Shown: positions 23,859 through 34,980 of the stretch, in pieces
How positions within the stretch are numbered: position 1 is the stretch's first letter
How the letters are laid out: every line of letters starts with the position of its first letter
Origin: Stereum hirsutum FP-91666 SS1
Lineage: Eukaryota; Basidiomycota; Agaricomycetes; Russulales; Stereaceae
Direction of reading: 5' to 3'
Length of the DNA: 64,000 bases
Assembly: GCF_000264905.1 (NCBI RefSeq)
Contig: NW_006763131.1
Location: forward strand, 2,551,877-2,615,876
The notes under the pieces: model-generated
Database searches by the model: none
Told to the model about the DNA's origin: nothing
What the model saw: only the letters and a program-made list of their open reading frames with translations
Made by a program: the position numbers and the translations under genes

Positions 23859-24432
23859 ATGGACGTCCACAACGCTGCCTCCGTCGACGCTCGTCTCGAC
23901 ACCGAGCATGGCCCCGTCGTCCTCACACACGACAGACTCGACACGAATGAGATAATCGTGTCCGTAGGCGACGATGCCGCCGGTGCTGTCGCCGTCTTCA
24001 TAGGCACCACTCGTAACTCCTTCAAAGGTGTCTCACCATCCCCCTCAGAGATTCATTTCTCAAACTCGTCACTTACGCCACGATCTAGGAAAAGTAGTCA
24101 CGAAACTCGAGTACCAAGCCTACAGCAAACTCGCCATCAAGACCATCTCCGACATCCTCACCACCACCCGCGCCTCCGTCTCCCGCTCATCCCACGATCC
24201 TTCCCCCAACGCAGTCTCCCCGCTCATACGGTGTACGGTGCACCACCGTTTAGGAACGGTACCGGTCGGAGAACCCTCTATCGTGATCGCCGTATCGTCG
24301 CCACATCGGAGGGAAGCATTCGCCGCGTGTGAGCTCATCCTCGAGGAGGTCAAGAAGAAGGCTCAGATATGGAAGAGGGAGTATTATGAGGGCGAACGGG
24401 AGGAGGATGCGGAGTGGAAGGCGAATGCATAG
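23859..24432 (+). CDS. MOCS2B: Molybdopterin synthase catalytic (large) subunit, MoaE/MOCS2B
   Basis: Two exons, 23859-24027 and 24089-24432, encode 170 residues. MoaE motifs are continuous: AGAVAVFIGTTRNSFKGKVV, KLEYQAYSKLA, CTVHHRLGTVPVGEPSIVIA, SSPHRREAFAACELILEEVK and IWKREYYEGE. The enzyme inserts sulfur, delivered by the thiocarboxylated small subunit, into precursor Z to make molybdopterin, which nitrate reductase and sulfite oxidase need. The gene is divergent from the pseudouridine enzyme with 213 bases between the two start codons. The small subunit was not seen in the window. Confidence 0.93.
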
Positions 24433-24714
24433 CACTGGGGGAATGGGACGCTGAGCTGCGTTATCCCCGAAGGAAGCGCATGCGTGGAAGCGGAAGATGG
24501 TCATCAGCGCCAAGGCGCCCATAAATACAATATGTATTATCACAATCGATGTCGTCGATGCAATGTAGCAAATATGAGTCCATCCGGGAAATAGTACAGT
24601 CCCAAGCGCAAGCGCTCGGGGAGAAGCTAAAAGCACAATAATGATCTAAACCTTACAATGCACGCCCAAGAAAAGATCGATAGGGAAAGAGAGTGATACG
24701 TGGCCGGTCGACGC

Positions 24715-26076
24715 CTACTCTTCCTCCTCTGGGTCGCCGATACCACTCTGCAAGATAGCGAACGTCGTCTCAGATTCTGGTAGACATGGCGAATCGTAGA
24801 TCTTGCAGACACGGGTGTTGGCTCGTCCCTTCTTCAGTTGCAATCTGTAGCAAGTCAAGTCATGTACCTTCATGAGCCACTCGTCCACAATCTAGCGCGT
24901 GGAGAAGACATGCTCACCGTGTTGTAGATGCGTGAGCGAGGATATTCCCTCCGATCGGCTTCTTCTCATTGGCGGCGTATGGACCAGCAGAGGCGTCAGG
25001 ATTTGACATCACTTGGTTGCTAAAGACGACTGCGATCCCGAACTAGAACGACATCAGTCCAGTAAGTGCGGTAGCATGATGAAGGAGCCACCATACCTCA
25101 TCCGCCAGTCTTTGCAAGTTTCGCAAGAACTTTGATAAATGCGCTTGTCGAGCAGCCAGTTCTCCACGACCGATGTAATCACTCCGGAACAACGCAGTTG
25201 CAGAATCGACGATAAGCAAACAGAATCTGTTACCATCATCGCAGTCAGCATCTGCACCTTACCTCCTCATTCGCCTGGGAGAAACGCATATACTCACCTT
25301 GACTCGGACATCAGAGCGCTTGCGGCCGTTAATAACTGGTACTGATGATCCGCGTTATACGCCCTCGCGTATGCAACATTATCCAGGACCTCCTCCCCGT
25401 TCAGTCCCAGGCGCTCTGCGACGGCAAGCAATCGGACGGGACGGAAAGTGCCCTCAGTGTCGATATAGAGACATTTACCCTCTCCACCTCCCATATCGAC
25501 AGGAAGCTGACATGTCACGGCTAGGGTATGGCAGATCTGTGACTTTCCTGTCCTGAACTCTCCAAAGAGCTCGGTTATGGAACCAGTCTCGATACCACCT
25601 GTGGAAGAGCGCGAAACACGAGGTAAGACGCCTAGTCGAAGGAGACGTGCAGGGTATGCGTACCTCCAAGTAACGTATCGAGGTTCTTCGAGCCAGTCGT
25701 TATATGTACAAGTTCCGATCTACGCGCGTGCACCTCCGTAGCACTCTGAAAACCAAGCGGAACGATCTTCTGCGCTGTGATCCAAAAAAAATTCGTCAGT
25801 CCACACATTGGATGTATGCGCACCCGCCGCGACGAGAACTGCACCTTCAGCCAAGATCTTCTCCGCTTTCTGCTCAGAGATACCCTTGATACTAATGAGG
25901 TTCTTCTTCGGGGTATATGCGATGGCTTCGACGGTGTGGAACCCTGCGTCTTCGAGTTTCTTGATGTCGTTCGGGTGGATGCCGGCCTCCTGCAGCTTCT
26001 GGACGAGCATGGGCCCGGAGATTTGAAGCCCTTCCTCCTCCTCTTCCTGTTGCTGTTGCGAGTGTTGAGAGGCCAT
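24715..26076 (-). CDS. RAD51: RAD51 recombinase
   Basis: Exons 26076-25845, 25774-25664, 25598-25298, 25226-25097, 25042-24918 and 24844-24715 encode 342 residues, the normal length. The N-terminal helix-hairpin-helix domain ([20 protein letters not shown]) is followed by the FxxA polymerisation motif ([14 protein letters not shown]), Walker [30 protein letters not shown], Walker [12 protein letters not shown], loop 1 [16 protein letters not shown] and the C-terminal [17 protein letters not shown]. Rad51 forms nucleoprotein filaments for strand exchange in homologous recombination. Loop 2 is divergent: [14 protein letters not shown] where most Rad51 proteins read NQVVAQVDGAAMF. The intron-rich model needs no unusual splice site. 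Confidence 0.95.
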
Positions 26077-26353
26077 GGTATAGTAGTGCGTATTATGGGT
26101 ATAGGACGCAGGGGCTTTGATGGTAACTTTGCAGAGATGGTGGTGGAAGGGACGATCCTGAGGAAACGAGGCGAATGCATTGCCAATTTGGTCGACGCGT
26201 CGTCACGTGGGCGCGCGAGTCACGGCGTTCCCGATCGCGATTTTTCCTCGCCACACTGAGTGGCGTAAGTGCAAATGTCAAATTATCAGAAAGACTGGTG
26301 AAAGAGCAAATGCAATAGGACGATAGTCAGGTGTATAGTGTAAGTAACTATCT

Positions 26354-27494
26354 TCATGAGGGCAACACGGGATCAGCTAGAGCGAAAGGCTCCTTGCCCA
26401 AGGTTCTCTCGTACCACTGGACGGCCGCCGCGTCGAGCACGACGGTCGACCACTTGACGAGATCATACACTGTAGCCTCCTCCACGCTCATCACCTCCAC
26501 ATTATGCAAATTCCTCGTCGTCCTCTCCAACCTCTCCGGAACATCAGCCTCTCCACTCACGAACAGAACCTTGTCCTGATCCCACTTCAGCTCCTTCAAC
26601 CTCTGCAGCATCCCCTGCGTCTTATTTCCCTTCCACTCGAGACTCTCCACCACCCTCAACCCACGCTCCTTCACCCGAGTGCTCAAAGCGACCCGCAGAC
26701 CCATCTGTATCACTTTGCGGTTCAACTTCGTGCTGAAATCGCGGGGCTTGGGTCCAAAGGCGACACCTCCACCCTTAAGCATGGGCGACTGGCCGTCGCC
26801 GAGACGCGCACGACCGCTTCCCTTTTGACGACGGATCTTGCGTCCTGAGCCGCGTACTTCTCCGCGGGTTTTCGTGTTGGCGGAGCCTTGACGGAGCGAG
26901 TCCAGGTGGTGGACGACGCAGAGGTGGAGGATGTCTCGTCGGATGGGGTGCGCGAAGACGGTGGGGTCGAGTTCGGCGACTTGGTCTACGGGTTCGGTGC
27001 CTCGTGGGGGAGGAATGAGAGAAGACATGGCGACGTAGACGGGTTTTCTGGTGGGGACGGCTGGAGGACACTTGGTAATGATTCACAGAATGAAGTCCAA
27101 TGACTTAAGCGCACCTTGTTCAACCTCTACGACAGTACCATCGGGGGAGTTCGCAGCTGGAAGCCGTGTATGTGAATAGAAGTGACAGCAACGGACCAAG
27201 GATGCACTATACCTCTAACAGAAGCCCTAACATTCGACCGAGCTGTACAGCTATTAACGAAGCAATCCATACAGAAAGGTCAAAGAACACGTACCTTGCA
27301 GAATACTTGATCGCCGACTCCTACGGTTGAGCAGTGCTCCTTCAAGTGGTGAATCTGGCGTCGCAGCGACAGCCTCCGTGGCGAGTCTTCGACATACTAG
27401 TTTGGAGGGCTATCATCACTGCTATTAGCACAGATTTTCGGATAGTTCAACACTAACTAACCTGGCCCAAGGCCTGCCGTGCGAGAGCGAACAT
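26354..27494 (-). CDS. Mitochondrial ribosomal protein uL4m (MRPL4/YmL6 type)
   Basis: Exons 27494-27458, 27396-27295, 27242-27213, 27156-27115 and 27060-26354 encode 305 residues. The first four short exons give a basic presequence (MFALARQALGQVICRRLATE ... NRRSRRSSILQARSNVRASV). The last exon carries the uL4 core: FAHPIRRDILHLCVVHHLDS, GEVRGSGRKIRRQKGSGRAR, GGGVAFGPKPRDFSTKLNRK and ALSTRVKERGLRVVESLEW. Its extended loop lines the exit tunnel of the mitochondrial large subunit. The boundaries of the first exon are inferred (two possible donors, GTTAGT repeats); the 30-nt third exon is required for phase. It is divergent from RPS16. Confidence 0.85.
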
Positions 27495-27865
27495 AGCGCG
27501 TTCACTTTGGTAAAGAGGAAAGTAAGTGCGAGGCCTCCGTGCCGGGTCTCCGGGTGGCCGGGGTCCTCCCACCGGTGCCGGCTTCGTGCTGTCTGCCCCA
27601 GCGCGCACCAGTCCACTCGGCCCTAAACGCACTCGACGACCTCGACAGGGTGAGTCTCTGCCATTTTTTGCTGCTGTTCCATCGTGTTCGACGCTCTGGA
27701 GGCTATCAATGCAGTCTACTCGTTTGAACGGCCGAAATCCATGGAGTCTGGCGTTGGATGGGTCCGAGCGTGATAGGATGACCTCGGTGCTAACTTTTGT
27801 CTCCCTTTCTTGAATCTATAGCTCCTCCTCAAGCAGAGCCCGGCTCACCTCTCCTTCTACACAAA
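27495..27865. promoter_or_regulatory. Divergent promoter of uL4m and RPS16
   Basis: The 371 bases between the two start codons must serve one mitochondrial and one cytosolic ribosomal protein gene. The RPS16 side contains a probable leader intron (27650-27821). Confidence 0.5.
27650..27821 (+). other. Probable 5'-UTR intron of RPS16
   Basis: The sequence CTCGACAG|GGTGAGTCTCT opens a 172-nt stretch closed by CTTGAATCTATAG, 44 bases before the ATG. The donor is strong. No clear C/D or H/ACA snoRNA boxes were found inside, but the length exceeds that of the coding introns here. Confidence 0.5.
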
Positions 27866-28463
27866 ATGTCGTCCTCTCCCAAGGCCGTCCAGACTTTCGG
27901 CAAAAAGAAGGCATGCACCAACTTCCTCTATCTTCCAACTCAGTAATCACCCGGCTAACCTACCTTGCTACTCTCCTTCTTCTGTTTTCCGACTCGTTAG
28001 ACTGCCACCGCGGTCGCCCACGCTCGTGAGGGCAAGGGTCTCATCCGCATCAACGGCTCCCCCATCCAACTCGTCCAGCCCGAGATCCTCCGTTTCAAGG
28101 TCTACGAGTCCATCCTCGTCGCCGGCGAGGACGCTTTCGCACCCATCGACATCCGTGTCCGCGTCAAGGGTGGTGGACACACCTCGCAGGTCTACGCTAT
28201 CCGCCAAGCGATCAGCAAGGCCGTCGTCGCCTACTACGCCAAGTACGTCGATGCGTACAGCGCAATTGAGCTCAAGAAGAAGTTGGTCGCCTATGATCGT
28301 ACACTCTTGATCGCCGACCCGAGACGGATGGAGCCCAAGAAGTTCGGTGGTCATGGTGCGCGTGCTCGCAGGCAGAAGAGGTGCGTTTCTCTTTGCGGAT
28401 CGGCTCGGTGCGCGTTGAGTTGGATGCTGATGGGCGGTTTTTACGATGTGCAGTTACCGGTGA
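27866..28463 (+). CDS. RPS16: 40S ribosomal protein S16 (uS9)
   Basis: Exons 27866-27910, 28001-28380 and 28454-28463 encode 144 residues. The protein is highly conserved: [80 protein letters not shown] and the universal C-terminal SYR that reaches the P-site tRNA. The first intron must start with GC (AAG|GCATGC) because no GT donor exists in the interval and the KKK|TAT junction is fixed by homology. The last exon contributes only T-TAC-CGG-TGA. Expression is probably strong. Confidence 0.95.
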
Positions 28464-29240
28464 AGGGTTGTCGTGCCGGGTTGTTCTTTGCTCTCCGTTC
28501 TCGTGCATTCTCGTCATCATGTTTTACTCTCCTTCTTCACTTATGCCATGACAACATGCAAGGGTCTATGCAGTGTATGATGTGGCACGCGGAATTGCAG
28601 TGCGTCTGTATCAAGACATGGACTGAGACTGGCAAGAAGTGGGACGTGTTTAGAACAGCTTGGGAGCACAGAAAAGAGTACGGCAAAGTATTCGAGATGA
28701 CCACCAAGGATCTACGGATTGAGAATGAAAGCAATGAAGACGGCATCATCTCCTGCTACCACTGGTCTATGCAACTTTGCCGCCTGCGTTCGCTGTCCAG
28801 GCGAAGGCATTCCGCCCATAATACTATTACTGATTCCAAAACCTCCTTGTGAACGGTATGCGATGTCTTGACGAGTGTTACGCAAACAACCACCCGCGTT
28901 GATTTTTTTCATCGAGCGAGTGCGTAGGACTTGCGTAATTTTATTTATCCAAGTTTGAGCACATAGAGCGTCGAAGCAAACTGAGATGCTATTTCCCACG
29001 GCTACGATGTGGTCATCCCCCTATCTCCGCCACTGCACTCCGTCATTCAAGCAGGTCAAGTGGCCACGGCAGCCAATCATCCTACCCATGGCTCTTCCAT
29101 ACTGCCGTCGGCCTTCCTTCCAGCTCCTCCTCTCCGACAAGAGACGTTCACATCCACTCATCGCTGCTTAGATCTCTTTCCTTCTCATCCACCAACCACC
29201 ATCACCACTACTCTTCACTTGAACGCCAATAATATAAATC
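28464..29240. other. Intergenic, RPS16 3' flank to hydrolase promoter
   Basis: No recognised gene. Open frames on both strands (plus 28464-28852; minus 28999-28712) show no motif or convincing codon use. Confidence 0.4.
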
Positions 29241-30741
29241 ATGTCGACCTCAGGACTCGAGAAAGTCTCGTCTAACAAGGCGTTCGGTGGTGAGCTCACG
29301 AAGTACAAGTTCAAGGTACTGTCACCAGTCGCCCCTGTCCCACAGTCATATCCTTGTCCATCGATTCGAATCCCTGACTTGCGAACGGACTTACAATAGT
29401 CTGCAGCCCTCGGAGGCCTCGACGCGAACTTCAATCTGTTCATCCCCGCTAATGAGAGTGGTGAAAAGCTGCCTGTGCTGGTTTACCTTGCTGGGTTGAC
29501 TTGTACGGAGGATAATGGGTGCGTATCGTATCTCAGCCGTTTCGTCTACCTCCACTCAGCCTCGCCACATACATCATTGATCTCACATCTCACACATTTT
29601 TTGTTTTGTCCGACCCAGGGCTCAGAAAGGTGCCTTCCTCGGCCCCGCAGCGAAGGAAGGTATCGCTATCCTTTTCCCTGATACTTCTCCGCGTGGCGCG
29701 GGGATCGAGGGAGAAGATGCGGACTGGGACTTTGGTACCGGTAGGTCTCCTTCATGTGCTATACGTCCATTCATTTGCCCATGCTAATCATTTGTACTGA
29801 ATATTTGTCATGCGTGCAAAGGCGCTGGCTTCTACCTGAACGCGACAAACCCAAAGTACGCGAAACATTATAACATGCGCACCCACGTCACGCTCGAACT
29901 CCCACAAGTCATCGAGTCCGCCGGACTGCCCATCGTACGCCCTGCCTTTCTTTCGATTGATTGTTTTTCATCCTCATCCACTCATACGTCTAACCCTCAC
30001 CCCAGGACTTCCGCCGCGCCTCCATCTTCGGCCACTCCATGGGCGGCCACGGCGCCCTAACTCTCTACCTCTCCACCCTAACCGCCCAATCTCACTCCTC
30101 CGCCTCCACCACCGCGCCGCTCTCGCAGACCGGGTACGCGTACCGCTCCGTGTCCGCGTTCGCGCCGATCTCGAACCCGGTGAACGCGCCGTGGGGGAAG
30201 AAGGCGTTCGGCGGGTATTTGCAGGGCGGGACGGAGGAGGCGAGGGGGATGTATGATGCGACGGAGTTGATTGGCAAGGTTGGGGGTGGGAAGAAGGTGG
30301 ATGTGTTGGTTGATTATGTGAGTGTTTTGGGGGTTTTTGATTGAGACTTTTGTTGTTGAGGGGAAGGTGGTGCTGACGTTGGATGGGCGTGTGTGCGATG
30401 ATTTAGGGAACGGCGGACAACTTCTATAAGGCGGGCCAGCTCCTACCGGAGAACTTCGTGAAAGCTGCACGGGAGGCTGGGTTCGACGAGTCGCAGGTGG
30501 TTGTGCGCGCACAGGAGGGATACGACCATAGTTATTTCTTTGTGGGTACCTTTCCTTTCCTTTCCTTTCCTCGCTCTATCGACTGCCACAATCTGACTCG
30601 ACGTCGCATTGTAGATCTCGACGTTCGGAGAGGACCATATCAAGTGTGAGTTTTGGAATATTGAGACTCGTATATCACTCTCTGACGAACGCCTTCGCTT
30701 CCACTGTTTTTACAGTCCATGCGAAGTTCTTGAAGGCCTGA
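29241..30741 (+). CDS. S-formylglutathione hydrolase (esterase D)
   Basis: Exons 29241-29315, 29400-29518, 29619-29740, 29822-29934, 30006-30317, 30407-30541, 30615-30645 and 30716-30741 encode 310 residues. Esterase D features: [54 protein letters not shown], the nucleophile elbow [29 protein letters not shown] with the acid, and [20 protein letters not shown] with the catalytic histidine. It hydrolyses S-formylglutathione to formate and glutathione in formaldehyde detoxification. It is slightly longer than the usual 285 residues because of a Ser/Thr/Ala-rich insertion after the nucleophile. Confidence 0.94.
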
Positions 30742-30875
30742 ATGCGACCCATTGTTTGAGGTGATGACCATGACCGAGTACTCCTTGTGTATTCTAAAAA
30801 AGGGAAGAAGTTTTATCCATGTATCAATGTTTGAAAATCATCATATCCATTGTCGCAATACTCTGTCCAATAGGG

Positions 30876-30975
30876 CTTATATGTTAGTAAAAACTTGGAA
30901 CTTTTTGCGAAAGCTCATTGGCGGATCGGGCAGATCTTCCGCCAACAAGTTCCAAGTAAACTTGAAACATATAAG
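30876..30975. repeat. 100-bp imperfect inverted repeat (hairpin)
   Basis: CTTATATGTT (30876-30885) pairs with AACATATAAG (30966-30975). AACTTGGAACTT (30892-30903) pairs with AAGTTCCAAGT (30947-30957), and TGGCGGA (30919-30925) with TCCGCCA (30938-30944). The three stems are nested about one centre, 135 bases after the hydrolase stop codon. Confidence 0.7.
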
Positions 30976-31730
30976 GTCTAATAGTTGGCGGACCTTGTCT
31001 TCTGTCCTTTTCTGCCAGTTCTCCGTCGGTATCTCTATGGATTCCCTGCTCTGGGGATCTTCTTATCACCGTCTGGTCTATCCTCTGCAATGACGCATCA
31101 CGTCCCATAGTGAATGCTCGATGTCAGGATCTCCTTCCTCAACGCTAAGCTTGCGCCACTCGGGTCACGGTGCCACCCCCTATTCGGTTGGAATCGAGAC
31201 GCGGCGATGTCCAGCACGTTCACCGTTGCCTCCGGATCCACGTCGCCGCGAACCTTCTCCTTCCCTATTCTTTCGTCCATCCCTAGCTGGTAAGTATTGC
31301 GCCCTTGGTTAATCGAATGACATTGTCCATGACGTCGAAATGTCTGCGATAATATCATTGGCACACGCTTGTGGCAACCCTTGATGCCGAGTCCGCGATT
31401 CGAAGCCACTCCCGAGTCCTCATGTCCGTCCTTTCGTAACCTTTCCTGCCTTCTCTACGATCGCCGTCCTCCTCTGACTGTTTTGCGCTCCATACATACT
31501 CAATTCCTCTCGTTACTCGCGATGCCGCCCCAAGCCTGATGCATCACGGACGTCTCGAACGACTTTTGCGTCATGGATGCGTTCATCCCGAGTCTTTGCG
31601 ACGTTCATGATTTACTCGGCTTGCGTCGGTCTGCGTCATTTGTCGGTTGGTCTGCGGTATGCGCTAAACTTTGTTACGACACTGCGATCTACTAGAGAAA
31701 GCGGTGGCGGGATTGTGGTCGTTTGAAAGG

Positions 31731-31738
31731 TATATAAG
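31731..31738 (+). promoter_or_regulatory. TATA box of the Con-6 gene
   Basis: TATATAAG stands 125 bases before the ATG at 31863, within a normal distance for a fungal TATA box with a short leader. Confidence 0.5.
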
Positions 31739-31862
31739 GAGGACGAGGATGACGGGGAAGAGAGCATCAAATCGCAACTCGTATTTTCTACTGCTAGCTA
31801 GCTCAACCAACGCTTTCCTGCAAACCACACTCTCCCACCCAACCCACTACTTATCCATCATC

Positions 31863-32393
31863 ATGTCTTCCAGTCGCGTCGCCGGTGGCCACAAGGTTCG
31901 TTGAGTCACCGTCAATCTCTTCCACCTTTGTCACCGCCGCGTCCTCCGTTTCCCTTCCACCTCCTCCTACCGTGTTCACTCTCACTCTCACCTCAAAGCA
32001 CCATTCACCAACGCGTTCTTCGTTCCCTCCCATGTCACACAGGCTAACCTCAACAACCCCAACACCTCCGAAGAGGCCAAAGAGCATTCCCGCCAGGTCC
32101 TCGACGACCTCGACTCTTCCGGCTCCTACGAGGAGCAGCAGGACTCTAGCCCCCGCTCTGGCGGCGATGGGATGAAGAACGAGGGAAATGTTATTAGGGG
32201 GCATAAGGCTAATTTGAAGAGTGGGTTTTCAAGTTCTCCATTGTTCCACTTCTGTTGTGATGCCCTTTGTGAGACGTCGTTGGCTGACTTGTCTGTTTCT
32301 TGTTTGGATTCGTTGTTCGCTGTAGACCCTAACACGAGTGAGGAGGCCAAGCAGCACTCACAGCAGATCCTCGAGGAGCGGGACGCGCTCTAA
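31863..32393 (+). CDS. Con-6 family (conidiation-specific protein 6-like) protein
   Basis: Exons 31863-31895, 32043-32220 and 32326-32393 encode 92 residues. Two copies of the Con-6 repeat are visible: GHKANLNNPNTSEEAKEHSR and GHKANLKNPNTSEEAKQHSQ, separated by a Ser/Glu/Gly linker. The protein is small, hydrophilic and without signal peptide or membrane segment. Con-6 was found as a conidiation-induced gene in Neurospora; homologues occur widely in fungi and are linked to spores and stress, but the biochemical role is unknown. A clear TATA box fits regulated expression. Confidence 0.88.
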
Positions 32394-33022
32394 AGTCTAC
32401 AGAGAGAACCGTCTTTGGCATTTTGTCTGCCTCAGTGATGTTGAGAGCCATCCATGTCGGATCTGTCGCAGAAGGTGAACTGAAATGTATTCGTGAAGAA
32501 GTCTTTGTATAAATCAGTGTATATGTATGTGAACGAAGCTCGTATCGTGCTTGTGATGCCTGTGGCGTACTTGATGTTAACTCTGTCTGAGCTAATGCCA
32601 GTTTGGCGGTGACGTTGTCTTCCTTCGTCGGCGCTCACTTCCGATAGCACACGGTGCTCGCAATAACACAATGAGGATTTATAAGTAATGACAAGTACAA
32701 CTCTGACGAAAACGACTTGTCCTGTTCCCAAAAGCCGACTACCGTGTGCAAGTGAAGCTCCAAGATAAATGCGCAATCCAAGAAATACAGGTAAGTCATG
32801 ATAAAGTAGCAAAGTACGCCCAAGAAAAAACAAGATGTGGGACTGGTGGTCATTTCCAGGTTCGAATGTGTATGGGCCTCTGCGCCTGCACAGGGGGGTT
32901 GGTGCAGAGGAAATGGCGCCGTCACCGATCATGCTGCTGAGGGAGTGAAGTCACTGTGTTCAGCGTTCATTTGACGGCCGAGGTCTGTCCAGAGAAACCG
33001 GGAGAAATTTACGCACGAGCGT
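32394..33022. other. Intergenic between convergent genes
   Basis: The 3' flanks of the Con-6 gene and the DUF6533 gene. Open frames here have no recognisable features. Confidence 0.4.
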
Positions 33023-34980
33023 TCAGGCCATGGCGTCGACGGAACGCGATGGGCCTGCGATAGGGGTTCCGGACTCTTTGTGGATGGGTACCATCTCGAT
33101 GTCGCCGTGGCCTTCACCCTCATAAACCTATAATCGACGTTAGCAGTCCTCTTAGGCTGTGATAATCATGTACTTCAATGCTGCTTACAACTGGGACGAG
33201 AGTGGTAAGCCCGTTATTTCCCGTCGACATTGTTGAGCCGTCTTGAACGGTCGGCTCGTCATCATCGCCCTCTTCATCGTCAAATTGGGTGTTCCACCAA
33301 TCAGGATCGAGGGGTGCGCCGACATTGCCTAAGAATCGATCTTGAGCGAAGGCCATTTCGGGCATGCCATTGTATTCGGATGTTACGGTGTCATTTTGGC
33401 GACTCATCGCTCGAAGGTTTAAATAGAGCCTATTGATCAGAATGTTCGGAGCTCTGGTAGATGCCTAGATTCTTTAGCCCACGAAGTGACTTGGGTACTG
33501 TGTTATATGGACATACACATTGAAATACTGTGAAAAAATTTCCGAAAGTAATGATTGAGCTTGAGAAATCTACGTTGATACAAACAGACACTCTTTATAA
33601 TCAGCAGGACACGAAGGATTAACAGCACATACTTTTAACACCGAAGTCTGTATTAGTGGAATAATAAGTAGGAAAAAGGATACAATAGGTTGGCTGGCAG
33701 AAGGCACGTACAACTTCCAATGCAAAGTTTACAGCTGCAATCGTGAAGACTACACTGCAGGGTATTCAACAAACGTTTCGGTACTCAGATAATAGAAGGG
33801 CATGGTTCCTCTGGTGCGACTTACAAAAAGTAAAGGGTTCCTGGAAGGCGGCGGATTTAAGTCCTATGGCTTAGGCTGAACTAGATAGTGAGCAGCTCAC
33901 CATCGCGTAGCAAAAGACCAGTGAGGCTTCTCTGATTGTATCTCCGCATCTCTAGGAAGTGTCGATATGTTTTGATGAGGGTGACTCCAAAGACGAGCGT
34001 ATCGAAGACCAGGGATATGAAAACGACAACAAGGCTAACTATCCGGGGCATGACACACGTACACTAATGAGTTTAGATCGCGAAAAACGACAAGATGGCC
34101 TACTTCTTTATCAGACGTCAGAGTTGTCAATATACAATAGGTAATTATTGCAGGGTTTACCGATCAGCGTCTTCTATGGACAAAGAGACTTCTCCACACA
34201 TTGAGAATGCACCAAATTGACTTCCTGCGGCAGAGCGACCAGCAATTTGAGAGGAGAGATTCTATGATGATGGAAATGATTGAGCTAACTATCAAGCACC
34301 CAGGTGATGGTAGGGTCTACGTGCCCAGAGATCAATGCCGACCCTAACCAGGACTAGCACTAAGGCTACACAGAGAAAGGTCTTGTTTCGTAAGGTTATA
34401 GCATAGACCCTAAGCGTGATTAGCACTAAAACATTAGTTTGGATTTCAGTGGAGTATCAGCAGAAATAACAAGGCGTAGATTTGACTCACGGTTCGTAGT
34501 GAATAGCGCAACGGTCTGCCAAGACCTGGAAATAATGAAAAGTGAATTACAACTGGACAGAATTAAATCAGCGCAGTGATAGGTCGCGGTAAACATGGCC
34601 TGAACTACCTTTCGTCTGAGACAGAGCCGGGACTCTGAAACACGGTCAACATGATGATATATATTCCGAATATGTATCTGTTCAGAAGGAAGATGACCGT
34701 GACCGCAGTGCCGGTGGGTTTCCTTGACCAGACAATGCTGATCTCCATAGGTAAAGTTTGAAGCAGGTCAATCATCCACAAGGCTGGGTAGAAGCAACCA
34801 TTTAGTTCGACGGATAGGCTAAAATGGCATCCCTAGCTCACCTGTCGAAGAGAAAATGGCAGTGTAGTTTATGATGATCCTGCATGATATTAGGACTTGA
34901 TCCCGAGGCATGGAAGGGAAAACATACCACAGTCTGTCTTGGAAGACTATCTCATGCAAGATTTCTGTCGAGGTTGACAT
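33023..34980 (-). CDS. DUF6533-type seven-helix membrane protein (basidiomycete family)
   Basis: About 13 exons: 34980-34928, 34879-34842, 34783-34609, 34525-34491, 34425 to about 34335, 34261-34161, 34034-33901, 33840-33825, 33754-33712, 33647-33633, 33569-33519, 33464-33189 and 33127-33023. Family landmarks are INYTAIFSSTALWMIDLLQT, LPMEISIVWSRK, IFLLNRYIFGIYIIMLTVFQ, LRVYAITLRNKT, LVFDTLVFGVTLIKTYRH, LLLRDGTLYFFVVF and NRLYLNLRAMSRQ, followed by an acidic cytosolic tail. The hydrophobic segments give about seven helices, and DUF6533 proteins are abundant in agaricomycetes with unknown function. The joins between 34335 and 34161 are uncertain. An upstream in-frame ATG at 35037 is possible. 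Exons of 16 and 15 nt are needed. Confidence 0.8.

Larger units (their letters stand above)
30742..31862. other. Intergenic with a long imperfect inverted repeat
   Basis: No protein-coding gene was recognised in these 1.1 kb. The first part contains the hairpin listed separately; the last 130 bases carry the Con-6 promoter. Confidence 0.45.

Noticed and set aside
28283..28852. Long plus-strand frame running through the end of RPS16
   Set aside because: The conserved C-terminal SYR requires splicing at 28381-28453 and a stop at 28463; the longer frame ignores this intron.
29341..29399. TTCGAATCC resembling a tRNA T-loop
   Set aside because: It lies inside a well-defined intron and no acceptor stem or anticodon arm can be drawn around it.
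31098..31409. Minus-strand frame of about 100 codons upstream of the Con-6 gene
   Set aside because: No motif, no splice pattern and composition like the surrounding intergenic DNA.
33023..34980. DUF6533 locus as a decayed pseudogene
   Set aside because: Each apparent stop falls within an interval with good donor and acceptor; splicing restores all family motifs.
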